This document shows positions 42,975 through 43,333 of a stretch of 43,333 nt of DNA, in pieces. The notes under the pieces are model-generated. The model saw nothing but the letters and a program-made list of their open reading frames with translations, was not told where the DNA came from and searched no databases. The first letter of the stretch is position 1, and the number at the start of each line of letters is the position of its first letter. The stretch lies in NCBI GenBank assembly GCA_001552515.1, contig BCRI01000055.1:1-43333 (forward strand), in the 5' to 3' direction. The position numbers were made by a program, and so were the translations under genes. The DNA is from Sphaerimonospora mesophila NBRC 14179 = JCM 3151 (lineage in GTDB: Bacteria; Actinomycetota; Actinomycetes; Streptosporangiales; Streptosporangiaceae).

Positions 42975-43333
42975 CCGAACGCCTCGTCCTCGACATCGGC
43001 CCCGGCGAGCTGCCCGGCCAGGCGGCGAGACTCCTCGACGGCGGCCACCGGCTGGCACTGGTGTCCGCCTGCGAGGAGGCCGGCGGATTCCGCGTCGTCT
43101 ACCTGTTCACCGCGGCGGGCTTCGATCTGGGCCCGGAACGACGTACCGAGCTGCGGGTGCGGCTGCCGGGCGACGACCCGGTCCTGCCCAGCCTCGCCGC
43201 GCTGTCGTTCCCCGCCGGGCGGTTCGAACGCGAGATGCGCGACCTGTACGGCATCGTGCCGGCCGATCACCCACTGCCGCGCCGTCTGGTGCGCCACCAC
43301 CATTGGCCGCGCGGGTGGTATCCGATGCGCTCC
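42971..43333 (+). CDS. HyfG/HycE-like large subunit, N-terminal (NuoC-like) part only
   Basis: 121 codons are seen before the window ends. The segment FPAGRFEREMRDLYGIVPADHPLPRRLVRHHHWPRGWYPM is the NuoC-type signature (ERExxDLxGI) found at the start of group 4 hydrogenase large subunits, where it is fused to the NuoD-like catalytic part. Whether the [NiFe] Cys motifs are present cannot be seen here; they decide between a true hydrogenase and a complex-I-like relative. The ATG overlaps the previous stop. Confidence 0.88.
   Translation, partial: MTERLVLDIGPGELPGQAARLLDGGHRLALVSACEEAGGFRVVYLFTAAGFDLGPERRTELRVRLPGDDPVLPSLAALSFPAGRFEREMRDLYGIVPADHPLPRRLVRHHHWPRGWYPMRS

Overview
The window is high-GC actinobacterial DNA with many GTG starts and 1-8 base gene overlaps, and several genes that appear to be transcribed without a leader. 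The gene set (geosmin synthase, encapsulin shells, Spo0M-like protein, PF04672 methyltransferase, CBM2/GH16-type secreted proteins, hydrogenase-4-like membrane complex) suggests a sporulating soil actinomycete, probably of the Streptosporangiaceae (inference; no rRNA gene is present to prove it).

Left end (1-7.7 kb): the N-terminus of a secreted M4 metalloprotease, then a four-gene minus-strand operon. In transcription order it encodes a polyprenyl synthase with a long Thr/Ala/Ser-rich N-terminal tail, a family 2B encapsulin shell with a cyclic-nucleotide-binding (CNB) domain, a full-length two-domain geosmin synthase, and a second shell paralogue whose CNB domain is replaced by a short linker. 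The operon ends at a clear intrinsic terminator. I read it as a candidate geosmin-making protein nanocompartment. An ArsR-type regulator lies divergently upstream.

7.7-13.3 kb: a six-gene organosulfur-scavenging operon (ABC transporter SsuA/B/C-like, an NtaA/DszA-type FMN monooxygenase, two flavin reductases). Ahead of it is a leaderless 25-codon leader peptide ending in three Cys codons, the signature of a cysteine-responsive attenuator. A leaderless argG lies divergently.

14.8-24.9 kb: accessory and housekeeping genes, with a 16-bp tandem repeat, the deletion scar of an azlC/cupin-regulator pair (azlD survives), a lipoprotein, a DEDD exonuclease, a DJ-1/GlxA-type protein without its DNA-binding domain, an HxlR/oxidoreductase pair with a perfect operator palindrome, a CapA-like phosphoesterase, a CBM2 protein, and a solitary phosphorothioate-DNA-targeting HNH nuclease beside the decayed N-terminus of a ScoMcrA-like gene.

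25-32.6 kb: secreted parallel beta-helix protein, TetR regulator with a 28-bp operator, TIM-barrel GH-like protein, aldo/keto reductase, GH16-type enzyme, Spo0M-like protein, SAM methyltransferase and a small membrane protein.

32.6-36.4 kb: a lower-GC, scarred island: a truncated TauD-like dioxygenase, a compact TPR-membrane protein / PP2C phosphatase / NUDIX set with overlapping genes, and a multiply broken CYP102-type P450-reductase.

36.4-43.3 kb: an ArsR regulator with its own operator-promoter and a 35-aa leaderless ORF, a second short tandem repeat, then a tightly overlapping operon for a group-4-hydrogenase/complex-I-like membrane complex that runs off the right edge.
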